64,000 nt of DNA. It comes from Ahrensia sp. GTDB lineage: Bacteria; Pseudomonadota; Alphaproteobacteria; Rhizobiales; Rhizobiaceae. Below, in pieces: positions 50,578-60,268 of this stretch. The stretch is from the NCBI GenBank assembly GCA_028817895.1, contig JAPPOQ010000012.1:1-64000 (forward strand), read 5' to 3'. The notes under the pieces are model-generated. The model made no database searches. It was not told where the DNA came from and was given only the letters and a program-made list of their open reading frames with translations. A program made the translations under genes and the position numbers. The stretch's first letter is position 1. Each line of letters opens with the position of its first letter.

Positions 50578-52473
50578 TTAGTCTTGGCCGATTGCCTTGG
50601 CTTTTTCAGCATCAAACCACCAGGTCGCTTCCACGGGAAACGCATAATCGGGCTTCCTTTCAGGAAAGCCGAACATATCCCAATAGGCGACGCGGTGATT
50701 CGCCGAATGCCAGTTTGGAATCCAGCTATGCGTTGAACGCAAGACCCTGTCGAGTGCGCGCAACAGGGTTGTCAGTTCCTCGCGACTGGCGACCTTCCTC
50801 ATTTTGTCGATCAGCGCGTCGACCGCCTCGTCCTTGAGACCGGACAGATTGAGGCTTCCCTCGATACCGGCATAGTCCGACTGAAAGATCTGTTCCAAAG
50901 CTTCAGCTGTCGGCGTTGCGCCGTAGGAGCGCGCGATCCCGGTTATGTCGAAATCGAATGTATCGAGCCGCGCCTGATACTGTGCCGGATCGACAAGGCG
51001 GATGCTCGCTTCGATGCCGAGCCGCTTCAGATTTGCGACAAACCGGCCAAGAATGCGCTCAAACGTTGGCGAGCGGATCAAAAACTCAACCGTAAAGGGC
51101 CGGCCTTGGGCGTCGACCAATATGCGCCCCTCGCGTTTCCATCCAGCCTCCTCAAGCAGCGCGTTGGCCCGGCGCAACAGGCTTCGGTCGCCGCCGGAGC
51201 CGTCTGACACCGGCTGCATGAACGCCTCGTCGAAAACCGATGGGTCGAGCTTGTCACGCAATGGTTCCAGCAGGGCCAATTCTTGCGCTGACGGTTTGCC
51301 GCTGGCCGCAAATTCCGATCCGACGAAATAGGAATGGCTGCGCGCATAGGCCCCGAAGAACAAATTATCGTTTGTCCATTCAAAGTCGAAACACAGCCCG
51401 ATCGCCTGAACCGTGCGCGGATCGGCGAGCTTTGCGCGACGGCGATTAACGGCCCAACCCTGAAAACTGGGCGACTTCTCCGCATCAAAGAGCTGCCGTT
51501 TCACCTTGCCCTCGTTGAGTGCCGGAAAATCATACTCCGTAGCCCAGGTTTTCGACGTGAACTCCTGCCGGTAGTGGATGTCACCTTTCTTGAAGGCTTC
51601 GAATGCGGCCTGCCGCTCGCGATAAAACTCTATGCGGATCGTATCGAAATTGTTGCGCCCCACATTGAAGGGCATGTCCTTCGCCCAATAATCCGTCGCC
51701 CGCTCATATTCGATGAAGTTACCGGCGGACACACGACCGACTTTGTACGGTCCCGATCCGAGTGGCGGCGTCATCGTCGTGTCGGTGAACGAGTTTGCAG
51801 TGTAAAAGGCACGCGACACGATTGGCATCACCGCTGCGGTGAGGATTGCCCGGTCGGATTGCTCGCCATTGAACACGAGTGTTGCGGTTCGCTCTTCAAC
51901 GACCTCCACCGCTTCCAGATGGCGCAGCGCAAGCGCAATGCTCGGATGCCCCTCTTCCTTGAATGTCTCATAGGTGAAGGCGACATCGGCTGCGGTGATC
52001 GGCGTGCCGTCATGCCAGCGCGCTTCCGGTCTCAGCTTGAATGTATAGCGATTGCGGTCTTCCGAAATCTCAACGCTTTGCGCCAACATGCCGTAGATCG
52101 CAGAAGGCTCATCCCCCACCGAAGGGCTGACATTCTCGGCAAACATCAGCGCATCAAAACACATCTCCATACGTGGTGGCGCATTGCCCCGCAGCACGAA
52201 GGTGTTGAGCGTGTCAAAGGTTTGCGGATTCTGGTTGAAGGCCCAGTTAGGGATCGAGAAATTGAACGTCCCACCCTTTGGTGCTTCGGGGTTCACATAA
52301 TCGAAATGCGTGTATTCCGCAGCATATTTCAATTCACCAAAAGCGGAGAGACCGTGCAGCGGCTCGCCGGCAGGATTAGCTGCCAGCGCGCCCCTTGGCC
52401 GTGAGGCCAGCGGCCCCAGCAGAAAGGCCGCAGCCGAGAGTTGCCCGAAGCGCCGCCGCGTGATGCCGCTCAT
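50578..52473 (-). CDS. peptide-type extracellular solute-binding protein 2 (YejA-like), Tat signal
   Basis: A 631-residue family 5 binding protein. The N-terminus has a twin-arginine motif (TRRRFGQLSAAAFLLG) followed by a hydrophobic segment, suggesting Tat export. Mature motifs are HFDYVNPEAPKGGTFN, GEPSAIYGMLAQSVEI, RWHDGTPITAADVAF and the late WIPNWHSANHRVAYWDMFG. It is about one-third identical by eye to the product of the gene immediately upstream, pointing to an old tandem duplication. The ATG overlaps that gene's stop (ATGA). Confidence 0.9.
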   Translation of the reverse strand: MSGITRRRFGQLSAAAFLLGPLASRPRGALAANPAGEPLHGLSAFGELKYAAEYTHFDYVNPEAPKGGTFNFSIPNWAFNQNPQTFDTLNTFVLRGNAPPRMEMCFDALMFAENVSPSVGDEPSAIYGMLAQSVEISEDRNRYTFKLRPEARWHDGTPITAADVAFTYETFKEEGHPSIALALRHLEAVEVVEERTATLVFNGEQSDRAILTAAVMPIVSRAFYTANSFTDTTMTPPLGSGPYKVGRVSAGNFIEYERATDYWAKDMPFNVGRNNFDTIRIEFYRERQAAFEAFKKGDIHYRQEFTSKTWATEYDFPALNEGKVKRQLFDAEKSPSFQGWAVNRRRAKLADPRTVQAIGLCFDFEWTNDNLFFGAYARSHSYFVGSEFAASGKPSAQELALLEPLRDKLDPSVFDEAFMQPVSDGSGGDRSLLRRANALLEEAGWKREGRILVDAQGRPFTVEFLIRSPTFERILGRFVANLKRLGIEASIRLVDPAQYQARLDTFDFDITGIARSYGATPTAEALEQIFQSDYAGIEGSLNLSGLKDEAVDALIDKMRKVASREELTTLLRALDRVLRSTHSWIPNWHSANHRVAYWDMFGFPERKPDYAFPVEATWWFDAEKAKAIGQD

Positions 52474-54326
52474 TGAGCAGCCTCCAACGCAGCTTCCTTT
52501 TCAGGGTCAATCCACCAGCTATAGGGGTCATGGCCCTGATAAGGCGGTTGCGGTCGTGGGATACCAAATTTGTCCCAATAAGCGACCCAGTCTGCATCGA
52601 GATACCAGCCTGGAACAACGTAGAAACCGTGCACGAGCAAACGATCGAGCGCATGCGTCATGGCCACCAGTTCGGCGCGATCCTTTGCTAATATCAGCTT
52701 CTCGATGAGTTCATCAATGACAGGATCGCTGATCCCGGAATAGTTGCGAGACCCCGGCTCTTTGGCGGCGGCGGATGACCAATATTCACGCTGCTCATTG
52801 CCCGGCGACTGCGACTGCTGAACGCCGTGGAAGATCACATCATAATCGAAATTGTTGAGCCGCTGAATATATTGCGACGTATCGACCACGCGAAATGAAA
52901 CGTCGATGCCAAGACGTTCAAGGCTGCGGCTCCAAGGCGCATTCACGCGGTCACGCGAAGGGTCAAAACCCAAGATCTCAATTTTGAAGGGTTCTCCCGT
53001 CTCGGCATTGACCAATTCAGTGCCGCGTTGTTCCCAGCCCGCTTCCTTGAGCAGGGAAAGCGCCTTGCGCAGAAAGCGGCGTTCATCGGCACGTTCCGCG
53101 TAGACTGGCAGTTGAAAAGGCTCTTCGAAAATGCGCTCGTCGATCTTGCCGCGATAGGCCTCCAGAATCTCCAATTCGCGGCCCTGCGGTTTGCCCTTTG
53201 GCTCCAGCTCAGTACCGCCGAAATAGCTGCGCGTGCGGGTATATTTGCCAAAGAACAGATCAGCATTCATGCGCTCAAAGTTCATCGCAAGGGTCAGCGC
53301 CTCACGCACTTTGGGATCGCTTAGCTGTGGCCTGCGTGCATTAAGGAAAAAACCGGTCATGGCGTGGCCGGAGACTTCCTTGAACTCTTCTTTCTTGACC
53401 AGCCCCTGCTTAAACGCCGGGAAGGTGTATTCCGTTGACCAGCGTTGGGCACGGTTTTCCAGGCGAATGTCTTCAAACCCGCCCTTTTTGAAGGCTTCCC
53501 AAAGCGCATTTGGGTCCTTGAAATAGGTGAAGCGAATGCGGTCGAAATTGAACCGACCCTTTGCGGTCGGCATGTCGGCGGCCCAATAGTCTTTCACACG
53601 TTCAAAGATGACACTCGACCCGGCCTGGAATGAACCAACTTTGTAAGGCCCGCTGCCGAGCGGTGGCTCCAATGTCGAGCGCGTGAAATCACGCTTTTTC
53701 CCATCCGGCCCCGTGCCTTCCCACCAATGTTTTGGAAGCACAGGAAGATCGCCCATGATGAGCGGCAATTCGCGGTTGTTCTTCTGCGCGAAAATGAACG
53801 TCACCTCACGCTCATTGTCGATCCGCACTTCCTGAACGTCGCCGAAATACTTGTTGTATTGGGGCGAGTGCTCTTTGAGAGTCTCCATCGACCATTTGAC
53901 GTCTTCAACCGTGATCGGTGTTCCATCATGCCAGCGGGCATCCGGGTTCAGGCGGTAGGTCGCCTGCGAATAATCATCCGGGTAGGTGAAGGCTTCAGCA
54001 ATCATGGGATGGGAGGCAGAAGGCTCATCGAGCGCCTTGTCCATCAGCAAATCCCACAACAGACCACCTTGATAGTTGATACCGTTCGCCACCGTGCCCT
54101 GCACGATGAAGGGGTTGAAACTGTCAAAGGTCCCGGTCGCGGCCACATTCAACGTGCCGCCCTTGGGTGCATCCGGATTGACGTGATCGTAATGCGTGAA
54201 ACCGTCCGCATAGCGTGATTCCCCGATCAGGGAGGTTGTCGTGCGCCAGACGCGATCATCGGCAAAGCTCACCGTGGCCGTGGCAGCGACAAGCAAGGAG
54301 GCGAGAACCGGGAGAAATCTTTTCAT
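52470..54326 (-). CDS. yejA: peptide-type extracellular solute-binding protein 1 (YejA-like), Sec signal
   Basis: First gene of the yej operon. A 618-residue family 5 binding protein with a Sec signal peptide (RFLPVLASLLVAATATVSFA). Features are HYDHVNPDAPKGGTLN, ARWHDGTPITVEDVKW, PLGSGPYKVGSFQ and the C-terminal GYWYLDADWVAYWDKFG-like end (VPGWYLDADWVAYWDKFG). Homologues bind oligopeptides or microcin C. The ATG at 54326 was chosen for GGAAGAG upstream and the signal peptide. No regulator lies next to the operon. Confidence 0.91.
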   Translation of the reverse strand: MKRFLPVLASLLVAATATVSFADDRVWRTTTSLIGESRYADGFTHYDHVNPDAPKGGTLNVAATGTFDSFNPFIVQGTVANGINYQGGLLWDLLMDKALDEPSASHPMIAEAFTYPDDYSQATYRLNPDARWHDGTPITVEDVKWSMETLKEHSPQYNKYFGDVQEVRIDNEREVTFIFAQKNNRELPLIMGDLPVLPKHWWEGTGPDGKKRDFTRSTLEPPLGSGPYKVGSFQAGSSVIFERVKDYWAADMPTAKGRFNFDRIRFTYFKDPNALWEAFKKGGFEDIRLENRAQRWSTEYTFPAFKQGLVKKEEFKEVSGHAMTGFFLNARRPQLSDPKVREALTLAMNFERMNADLFFGKYTRTRSYFGGTELEPKGKPQGRELEILEAYRGKIDERIFEEPFQLPVYAERADERRFLRKALSLLKEAGWEQRGTELVNAETGEPFKIEILGFDPSRDRVNAPWSRSLERLGIDVSFRVVDTSQYIQRLNNFDYDVIFHGVQQSQSPGNEQREYWSSAAAKEPGSRNYSGISDPVIDELIEKLILAKDRAELVAMTHALDRLLVHGFYVVPGWYLDADWVAYWDKFGIPRPQPPYQGHDPYSWWIDPEKEAALEAAQ

Positions 54327-54460
54327 GGGCGGGCTCTTCCTTCGACGTGTTTGCATGTGAGCGTCAATGAATGGCGTGTTGAACGCAAGTTAATCAATGG
54401 CAACGAACAAGGCCAAACTTCGATCCCATCAATCCCGCGTGAAGGACACAATGGTCGCAG

Positions 54461-54560
54461 CCTAGAGCAAATCTCGCCCAGATTGAATCGTTTGAGCGCA
54501 GGGAATTTGCGGTCTGGCAAGGCGCGTGCGACGCCGTGGTGCGGGCACCACAAGTTCGTG
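54461..54560 (-). repeat. dispersed intergenic repeat, copy 2
   Basis: Reverse complement of the repeat at 1-99, about 93% identical over the whole unit. The hairpin GTGGTG-CGGG-CACCAC at 54537-54552 is preserved. It lies upstream of the yej operon, in a 452-base stretch without a gene. Confidence 0.85.
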
Positions 54561-54683
54561 CGCAACACAGTCAGGGCGCAAAGACACAAGCTCAAACGAT
54601 TGCGAATTACTTTTCATTTTCATTGCCTTGCACACCATTTGCTTGGGTGTCTTTTGTCGCTCTGGCGTCGTCGAAATCCTCGC
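54561..54683. other. spacer between repeat copies 2 and 3
   Basis: Non-coding on inspection. It includes an A/T-rich run (TTTTCATTTTCATTG) but no ribosome-binding site with a plausible frame. With the flanking repeats it makes up most of the 452-base gap between the yej operon and the RsmC-like gene. Confidence 0.5.
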
Positions 54684-54775
54684 GCGATGCTCGGCATCGC
54701 TCTGCGGTACTCTCCTTGCCAGATCGAAAAATCCATCCCATCTAACTGCTCCAATCTGGGCGAGACTTGCTCTGG
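54684..54775 (+). repeat. dispersed intergenic repeat, copy 3 (diverged)
   Basis: Same architecture as copies 1 and 2: a hairpin (GCGATGC-TCG-GCATCGC, 54684-54700), a short spacer, CTTGCCAGATCG, and the tail CAATCTGGGCGAGACTTGCTCT. The hairpin sequence is entirely different from the other copies yet still base-pairs. It is inverted relative to copy 2 and abuts the end of the RsmC-like gene. Confidence 0.65.
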
Positions 54776-54778
54776 CTC

Positions 54779-55777
54779 TCAGCGTGTTGCACGGATTACC
54801 TTGAACCCGTCGCGCTGCGCGATCGGTTCCACATGTTTGAACGACTGCCGCAACCTTTGCTCATAGGGCAGATGGGTGTTGGCAACCATCAACAGGCGTC
54901 CTCCCGGCACCAATATCCGTGCCGCGGCGTCGATGAAAGACTTTCCTAGCCCGCTATCGGCCTTTCGATCCGGATGGAATGGCGGGTTCATGATCACCCA
55001 GTCGAAACTTTCATTGATGGGTTCTTCGATGACATCGTGCCAGTGGAACCGAATATCTGCACCTTTGTTAACTGCCAGATTCTTGCGCGCCGCCTCAAGC
55101 GATGCGTGGTCCGCCTCGAAAAGATGAAGGCTCGCATCGCCACCGCACTTCAACAACTCGGCAGACAGATATCCCCAACCTGCGCCCAGATCGGCGACCT
55201 TCCCCCCGACCGAAATATCGAAATGTTCCACCAGAAGTTTTGAGGCTCGATCCGGCCCCTTCGCGGCAAACATGCCCGGCGCAATAGTGTAGCCATGCAC
55301 ACTGTTGTTGATGGGGGTCGTTGGCCAAGCCTCGCCTGATCTTGTGCACCAAAACACCTGCGCATGATGTTTTGAGAGGCTGCCGACTACCGGAGTGAGG
55401 GACGCCACCCATTTTCGAACAGCCCCGATACCGGCAGTCTTGTCACCAGCGCAGACGAGACAAGCGCCCGACGGCAGGTTGTTCCAGAGCGATGTCAGAT
55501 TGTGTTCGTTGAGTTTGCGATTGCGACCGAGCAGCAATAATGCGCCATGGGTTATCTCGCTCCTCTCGAATTGCGCCACGACTTCATAGGCTTGCACCTG
55601 AAGTTCGCGGAAGATTGGTCGGAACCCCTGTTGGCAGACCAGCATTTCGGGCTGAATGAAGTCCTGCGCTGGCAAAGGCCTTGCATTCACAAATAGCCAC
55701 GGTGAAGCTTTGCTCGGTGGGGGCACATGCTGTCGCACAAATGGCAGCAGCAAAGTGTGACGCACATCGCCTGCCAT
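54779..55777 (-). CDS. class I SAM-dependent methyltransferase, RsmC/RlmG-like
   Basis: A 332-residue protein with a degenerate N-terminal and an active C-terminal methyltransferase domain, the arrangement of RsmC (16S rRNA m2G1207) and RlmG. In the second half, KVADLGAGWGYLSAELL binds SAM and DWVIMNPPFHPDR is the NPPF catalytic motif. SVHGYTIAPGMFA precedes it as in the family. The start is uncertain: ATG at 55777 gives a normal length; earlier codons overlap the patatin gene region. Confidence 0.85.
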   Translation of the reverse strand: MAGDVRHTLLLPFVRQHVPPPSKASPWLFVNARPLPAQDFIQPEMLVCQQGFRPIFRELQVQAYEVVAQFERSEITHGALLLLGRNRKLNEHNLTSLWNNLPSGACLVCAGDKTAGIGAVRKWVASLTPVVGSLSKHHAQVFWCTRSGEAWPTTPINNSVHGYTIAPGMFAAKGPDRASKLLVEHFDISVGGKVADLGAGWGYLSAELLKCGGDASLHLFEADHASLEAARKNLAVNKGADIRFHWHDVIEEPINESFDWVIMNPPFHPDRKADSGLGKSFIDAAARILVPGGRLLMVANTHLPYEQRLRQSFKHVEPIAQRDGFKVIRATR

Positions 55778-55836
55778 GGAAGTCGCTCGATTGATCTCGT
55801 TGCACCGTTGGTTCACAGTTACGAGTGATCCATGGC

Positions 55837-56985
55837 CTATCGACGCGCAACCTGATCGAATACCTTGATGGTGGGTGGCTTTTTCCACCAGAATTTGGGC
55901 TTCTGTATCTCGTCAAAACCCGACTGGTAGATGCGCTTGCGGTGTTCGTCGTCAAACTTCAGCGGGTCCTCCAGGATCGGGATATCATCTGGAATCGCAG
56001 TGAGGTTGAAGGATGTTCCAGTGTTCTGCGCCCGCACATAACCGCGATACACGGCCTGATGCGTGAGTTCGCTTGTCAGGCTGCCAACAGACGCGGCAGC
56101 GATCGAACGCAGGTTGGGCTCAACCGCGGCGAAGGCATTCTCAAGCGTGAGGGGGCCGTTGATGATAATGTACAGATCGCGGTGTTTCGTGGGGCGCTCA
56201 AACAGGAAGTCGCTGATCAGAACCGGGGCTTTCACGCCGCCATCGACATGAGCCTGGCGCAATTGCACGCCTCTTCTGGGCTTGATGTAGACCGGAGGAA
56301 ACAAAACCGGAATCGCGGCAGATGCCCGCAAGATCTTCTGGAAAAGCTGCACCTTGTCGGCACGACCATCCGCACCGCCATTGGCAAGCAGTCCCATGTC
56401 CCAAACCACGAGTTCCGACGAATCAAGATTGGTCGTCGCGACGTAAAGGCGACGCCCCTCTCGGTGTTCCCGCGCGACTTCTTCCACCAGCTTTGGTGTC
56501 ACATGTTTCTCGATAAGCCGTTTGAGCGGTGTGTTGTCGTAAATGCTGTCTGAGAAAAAACCAGCGACGCCCTTGTCGCGAAAGATGTCGGAATCACCTG
56601 GCCACAAATATAGCATCTTAAGCAGGTCGTCATATTGCGGCCCAAGAAATGCCATGACCGACATGAGTGCGCCTGTCGACACACCGGTCACGATGTCAAA
56701 CTCAGGCCGCGTGCCTGTTTTCGTCCACCCGTTGAGAACGCCGACGCCATAGGCACCGTCGGCGCCGCCACCCGACAGGGCTAGGATGGTGAGCCGATCA
56801 TCCTTTTTGGGAATGAGATTGATGGGGTCATGAATTGCGCGATCATTGATCGACACGGCCTCGGAAGGGGTGATGGCCCGAATGGAGGCATTTTCGGCAG
56901 GTCGTCCAACACATCCGCTCACCACACCGATGACAATGAGGGCGAAGAACGCCTTGAAAAAGGGACGGACAGAAAACAAAGACAT
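55837..56985 (-). CDS. patatin-like phospholipase lipoprotein
   Basis: A 382-residue protein with a lipoprotein signal (FFALIVIGVVSGC). The patatin domain has LTILALSGGGADGAYGVGVL (oxyanion loop), the nucleophile serine in TGVSTGALMS, and the catalytic dyad aspartate in HVDGGVKAPV. It would be membrane-anchored and hydrolyse acyl esters of lipids. It stands alone, downstream of the pnp terminator region and in the same direction. Confidence 0.9.
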   Translation of the reverse strand: MSLFSVRPFFKAFFALIVIGVVSGCVGRPAENASIRAITPSEAVSINDRAIHDPINLIPKKDDRLTILALSGGGADGAYGVGVLNGWTKTGTRPEFDIVTGVSTGALMSVMAFLGPQYDDLLKMLYLWPGDSDIFRDKGVAGFFSDSIYDNTPLKRLIEKHVTPKLVEEVAREHREGRRLYVATTNLDSSELVVWDMGLLANGGADGRADKVQLFQKILRASAAIPVLFPPVYIKPRRGVQLRQAHVDGGVKAPVLISDFLFERPTKHRDLYIIINGPLTLENAFAAVEPNLRSIAAASVGSLTSELTHQAVYRGYVRAQNTGTSFNLTAIPDDIPILEDPLKFDDEHRKRIYQSGFDEIQKPKFWWKKPPTIKVFDQVARR

Positions 56986-57088
56986 CAGCGCCTCACAACC
57001 ACGCAGTATCTATTTCTCTATCGCTCACCCCAGAGTGGGGAAAGGGGCGGCGTTAACATATGGTTAACCATACGGGCAGCTAAAGAAA

Positions 57089-57120
57089 AAGGGGCACCAT
57101 GGTCTCCCATGCTGCCCCTT
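57089..57120 (-). terminator. intrinsic terminator of pnp
   Basis: On the minus strand AAGGGGCA...TGCCCCTT form an 8-bp stem extended by an inner CATG/CATG pair, followed by TTTTTCTTT. It lies about 30 bases beyond the pnp stop. Confidence 0.82.
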
Positions 57121-57149
57121 GTTCAGATTCAAATACCGTGGCGTGAAAA

Positions 57150-59273
57150 TCAATCGTCGTCGTCAGAAAACTCCCGACCGGTCTCCTGATCGACAACCTT
57201 CATCGACAGGCGCACCTTGCCGCGATCGTCAAAGCCCATCAGCTTCACCCAAACCTTGTCGCCTTCATTGACGACATCGGTGGTTTTGCCGACACGCTCA
57301 TCCGCCAATTGCGAAATGTGGACCAAACCGTCCTTGGCACCGAAGAAGTTCACGAACGCACCGAAGTCGACCGTTTTCACAACAGTGCCCTGGTAAATTT
57401 CGCCAACTTCCGGATCGTCCGTGATGGAACGGATCCATTTGACAGCAGCTTCGATCTCCTTCGCCGAAGACGAAGCGACTTTGACCATACCGTCATCCTC
57501 GATGTTCACCTTGGCACCGGTTTTTTCAACGATCTCACGGATCACCTTGCCGCCCGATCCGATGACTTCGCGGATCTTGTCGGTGGGGATCTTGAAGCTT
57601 TCGATACGCGGCGCAAACTCGCCAAGCTCCGAACGACCCTCGGAAAGTGCCTTGTTCATCTCACCCAGAATGTGCTCGCGACCGCCCTTGGCCTGCTCCA
57701 GAGCGACCTTCATGATCTCTTCGGTGATGCCGGTAATCTTGATGTCCATCTGAAGCGAGGTGATGCCTTCGGCGGTGCCGGCCACCTTGAAGTCCATGTC
57801 GCCCAGATGGTCCTCATCGCCCAGAATGTCGGACAGGACTGCAAAATCATCGCCTTCCTTGATGAGACCCATGGCGATACCAGCAACAGGTGCCTTCATC
57901 GGCACACCGGCATCCATGAATGCGAGTGACGTGCCGCAAACCGTGGCCATCGACGAAGAGCCATTGGATTCGGTGATCTCGGACACCGCGCGCAGCGTAT
58001 AGGGGAAGTCTTCCTTGGAAGGCAGAACAGCCTTCACCGCGCGCCATGCCAGCTTGCCATGCCCGATTTCGCGGCGTGAGGTGAAGCCGATACGGCCCGT
58101 CTCACCCACGGAATAGGGCGGAAAGTTGTAGTGCAGCAGGAAATTTTCCTTATAGGTGCCGGTCAGCGCATCGATGAACTGCTCATCATCCGATGTGCCG
58201 AGTGTGGCAACCACCAAAGCCTGCGTTTCACCGCGCGTGAACAGCGCTGACCCATGCGTGCGCGGTAAGAACCCGACTTCCGACTCAATGGCGCGCACCG
58301 TGTCAAGATCACGGCCATCGATGCGTTTCTTGGTTTTGATGATCGAGCCACGCACAACCTTGGCCTGAACATCCTTGAACACGCCAGAGAGGATGTTGGC
58401 CTCCTCATCGGTTGACTCTTCGCTTAGGAATTCAGCTTTGGCCTTGGCTTTTGCTTCATCCAGAGCGGCATAGCGGTCCTGCTTGTCGGCAATGGTGTAG
58501 GCCTTTTCGATGTCATCACCAACAAGACCTTCAACCTTGCCCATCAGTTCGGAATGATCCGGCGCGACGTGTTCACGCGGCGGCTTCGCGCATTTTTCAC
58601 CCAGTTGCACGATTGCGTCGATGACCGGCTGGAACTCCTCATGGCCGAACATGACCGCGCCGAGCATGACCTCTTCGGAGAGGATGTTGGCTTCCGATTC
58701 CACCATCAAAACGGCTTCATTGGTGCCGGCAACAACCAGATCGAGATCGCTTTCGGGCATCTCGTCAATATTCGGGTTGAGGACGTAATGCCCGTCGATC
58801 AGGCCGACACGCGCGCTTGCCACCGGCCCTTGGAAGGGAACGCCGGAGAGCGTGAGCGCCGCAGAAGTCGCGATCATCGCGACGATATCTGGATTATTCT
58901 CCATATCGTGGGAGAGCACGGTGCAGGTAACCTGCGTGTCGTTTTTGTAGCCGTCAGCGAAAAGCGGGCGGATCGGACGGTCGATCAGACGACAGACCAG
59001 TGTTTCATTTTCGGAGGGACGCGCCTCGCGCTTGAAGAAGCCGCCTGGGATCTTGCCAGCTGCATAGGCTTTTTCGATGTAGTTGACGGTGAGCGGAAAG
59101 AAATCGAGGCCGGGCTTCGGGTTCTTTTCCGAAACCACGTTACACATGACGGTGGTCTCACCATAGGTCACGATAACGGTACCATCGGCCTGGCGTGCAA
59201 CCTGACCGGCTTCCAGTGTCAGCGGGCGGCCGCCCCATTCGATTTCGACACTGTGTTTTTCAAACATTGACAT
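57150..59273 (-). CDS. pnp: polynucleotide phosphorylase
   Basis: A 707-residue phosphorolytic 3'-5' exoribonuclease. Two RNase PH domains cover residues 1-550 (e.g. [40 protein letters not shown]). A KH domain follows ([21 protein letters not shown]), then an S1 domain ([20 protein letters not shown]). The C-terminus ends in an acidic SDDDD. Of two nearby ATGs the outer one at 59273 suits the AAGGA box. It is preceded by rpsO, the usual order, though the 411-base gap here is larger than is typical. Confidence 0.98.
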   Translation of the reverse strand: MSMFEKHSVEIEWGGRPLTLEAGQVARQADGTVIVTYGETTVMCNVVSEKNPKPGLDFFPLTVNYIEKAYAAGKIPGGFFKREARPSENETLVCRLIDRPIRPLFADGYKNDTQVTCTVLSHDMENNPDIVAMIATSAALTLSGVPFQGPVASARVGLIDGHYVLNPNIDEMPESDLDLVVAGTNEAVLMVESEANILSEEVMLGAVMFGHEEFQPVIDAIVQLGEKCAKPPREHVAPDHSELMGKVEGLVGDDIEKAYTIADKQDRYAALDEAKAKAKAEFLSEESTDEEANILSGVFKDVQAKVVRGSIIKTKKRIDGRDLDTVRAIESEVGFLPRTHGSALFTRGETQALVVATLGTSDDEQFIDALTGTYKENFLLHYNFPPYSVGETGRIGFTSRREIGHGKLAWRAVKAVLPSKEDFPYTLRAVSEITESNGSSSMATVCGTSLAFMDAGVPMKAPVAGIAMGLIKEGDDFAVLSDILGDEDHLGDMDFKVAGTAEGITSLQMDIKITGITEEIMKVALEQAKGGREHILGEMNKALSEGRSELGEFAPRIESFKIPTDKIREVIGSGGKVIREIVEKTGAKVNIEDDGMVKVASSSAKEIEAAVKWIRSITDDPEVGEIYQGTVVKTVDFGAFVNFFGAKDGLVHISQLADERVGKTTDVVNEGDKVWVKLMGFDDRGKVRLSMKVVDQETGREFSDDDD

Positions 59274-59684
59274 TGGTATGTTTTTTCCTTGTCAGCGGCC
59301 ACGCAACGCCTATTCGCTGCGTTCAAAACCGCATTTCATTCATTGGATTTGCTGAAACATCTTGCCCAGTCAGGCGGGTCTACGGACCCGGTGACATGGC
59401 TGAACATGGATTGCCCGGTTACGGCTACGCTGCGTAGCACTAAGGGCAATCAGCCCGACGACAACGCCAGACCAAGCTCGCTCAGGTCCCACAAAGGCAA
59501 GACGATGAGCGACACAAATCCCGAATGCGTCTTCAGGGCGTGTCGCTGATAATCCTGCCCTTCGGTTACAAGACCTCTCAACAAATACAGGGCGCGGCTA
59601 GCACACTTTGTGCCAACCGACAACTGGCGGCAACAGCTTGCTCCGCCGCCCGTCATGACTGCGTCTCGTTGTGAAAACGAGCCT
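59274..59684. other. 411-bp rpsO-pnp intergenic region
   Basis: No convincing gene. Short frames on both strands lack ribosome-binding sites and family features. A CTCGTT-GTGAA-AACGAG hairpin at about 59665-59681, next to the rpsO stop, may be a weak terminator or RNase processing site. The rest presumably carries the pnp leader. Confidence 0.5.
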
Positions 59685-59954
59685 TTAGCGGCGGATGCCG
59701 AGACGTTTGATGAGCGTCTGATAGCGCTCTTCGTCCTTGCGCTTGGTGTAATCCAGCAGCGAACGGCGTGTCGCCACCATCTTCAAAAGGCCGCGACGGG
59801 AATGGTTGTCCTTCTTGTGGCCTTTGAAATGTTCGGTGAGATTGTTGATCCGTTCGGTCAAAATCGCGACCTGCACTTCGGGTGATCCGGAATCGCCTTC
59901 TTTGATGGCGTATTCCTTGATCAGTTCCTGCTTGCGCTCAGGCGTAATCGACAT
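59685..59954 (-). CDS. rpsO: 30S ribosomal protein S15
   Basis: An 89-residue S15, exact family length. The sequence reads [20 protein letters not shown] at the start, followed by [21 protein letters not shown] and [20 protein letters not shown] (rRNA-binding face). The ATG at 59954 has AAGGAG upstream. It binds the 16S rRNA three-way junction in early 30S assembly. Confidence 0.98.
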   Translation of the reverse strand: MSITPERKQELIKEYAIKEGDSGSPEVQVAILTERINNLTEHFKGHKKDNHSRRGLLKMVATRRSLLDYTKRKDEERYQTLIKRLGIRR

Positions 59955-60268
59955 CGCAAAACTCCTTGAAATTTGAGGAAAAGACGCCCTGGCCGGGATG
60001 TCGTCCAGCACGGGCCGATTGGTGAGCGCGGCAACGCTCGCGGGGCATATAGAGTTTCACCGGCTGCATGGCAAGCGGCGGTTGCGGCTTCACTTCTAAT
60101 GTAGAGTTGGCCCGCACGCGCAAATTTGTGCATTTGCGCAACAGTTTACGGTCAATTGGCGGAACTTGGATGACTCGGTCGTCATCGCGCGCTATAGCGG
60201 CGTGACGAAAGCACGGCGCGCTAAAGATGTGCGCCGCGTTCAGGTGTAGAACAGGGTTGCATACAGCC
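59955..60268. other. 314-bp region between divergent rpsO and PagL-like genes
   Basis: Holds the leaders and promoters of both genes. I see no RNA gene or repeat. Open frames reading through it are extensions of rpsO or the outer-membrane protein without translation signals. Confidence 0.5.

Noticed and set aside
51334-52404. 356-codon plus-strand frame
   Set aside because: Antisense to the second YejA-like gene; no recognisable domain or translation signal.
59289-59549. Possible small gene between pnp and rpsO
   Set aside because: No ribosome-binding site, no signal peptide or domain, and unusual residue mix; treated as leader sequence.
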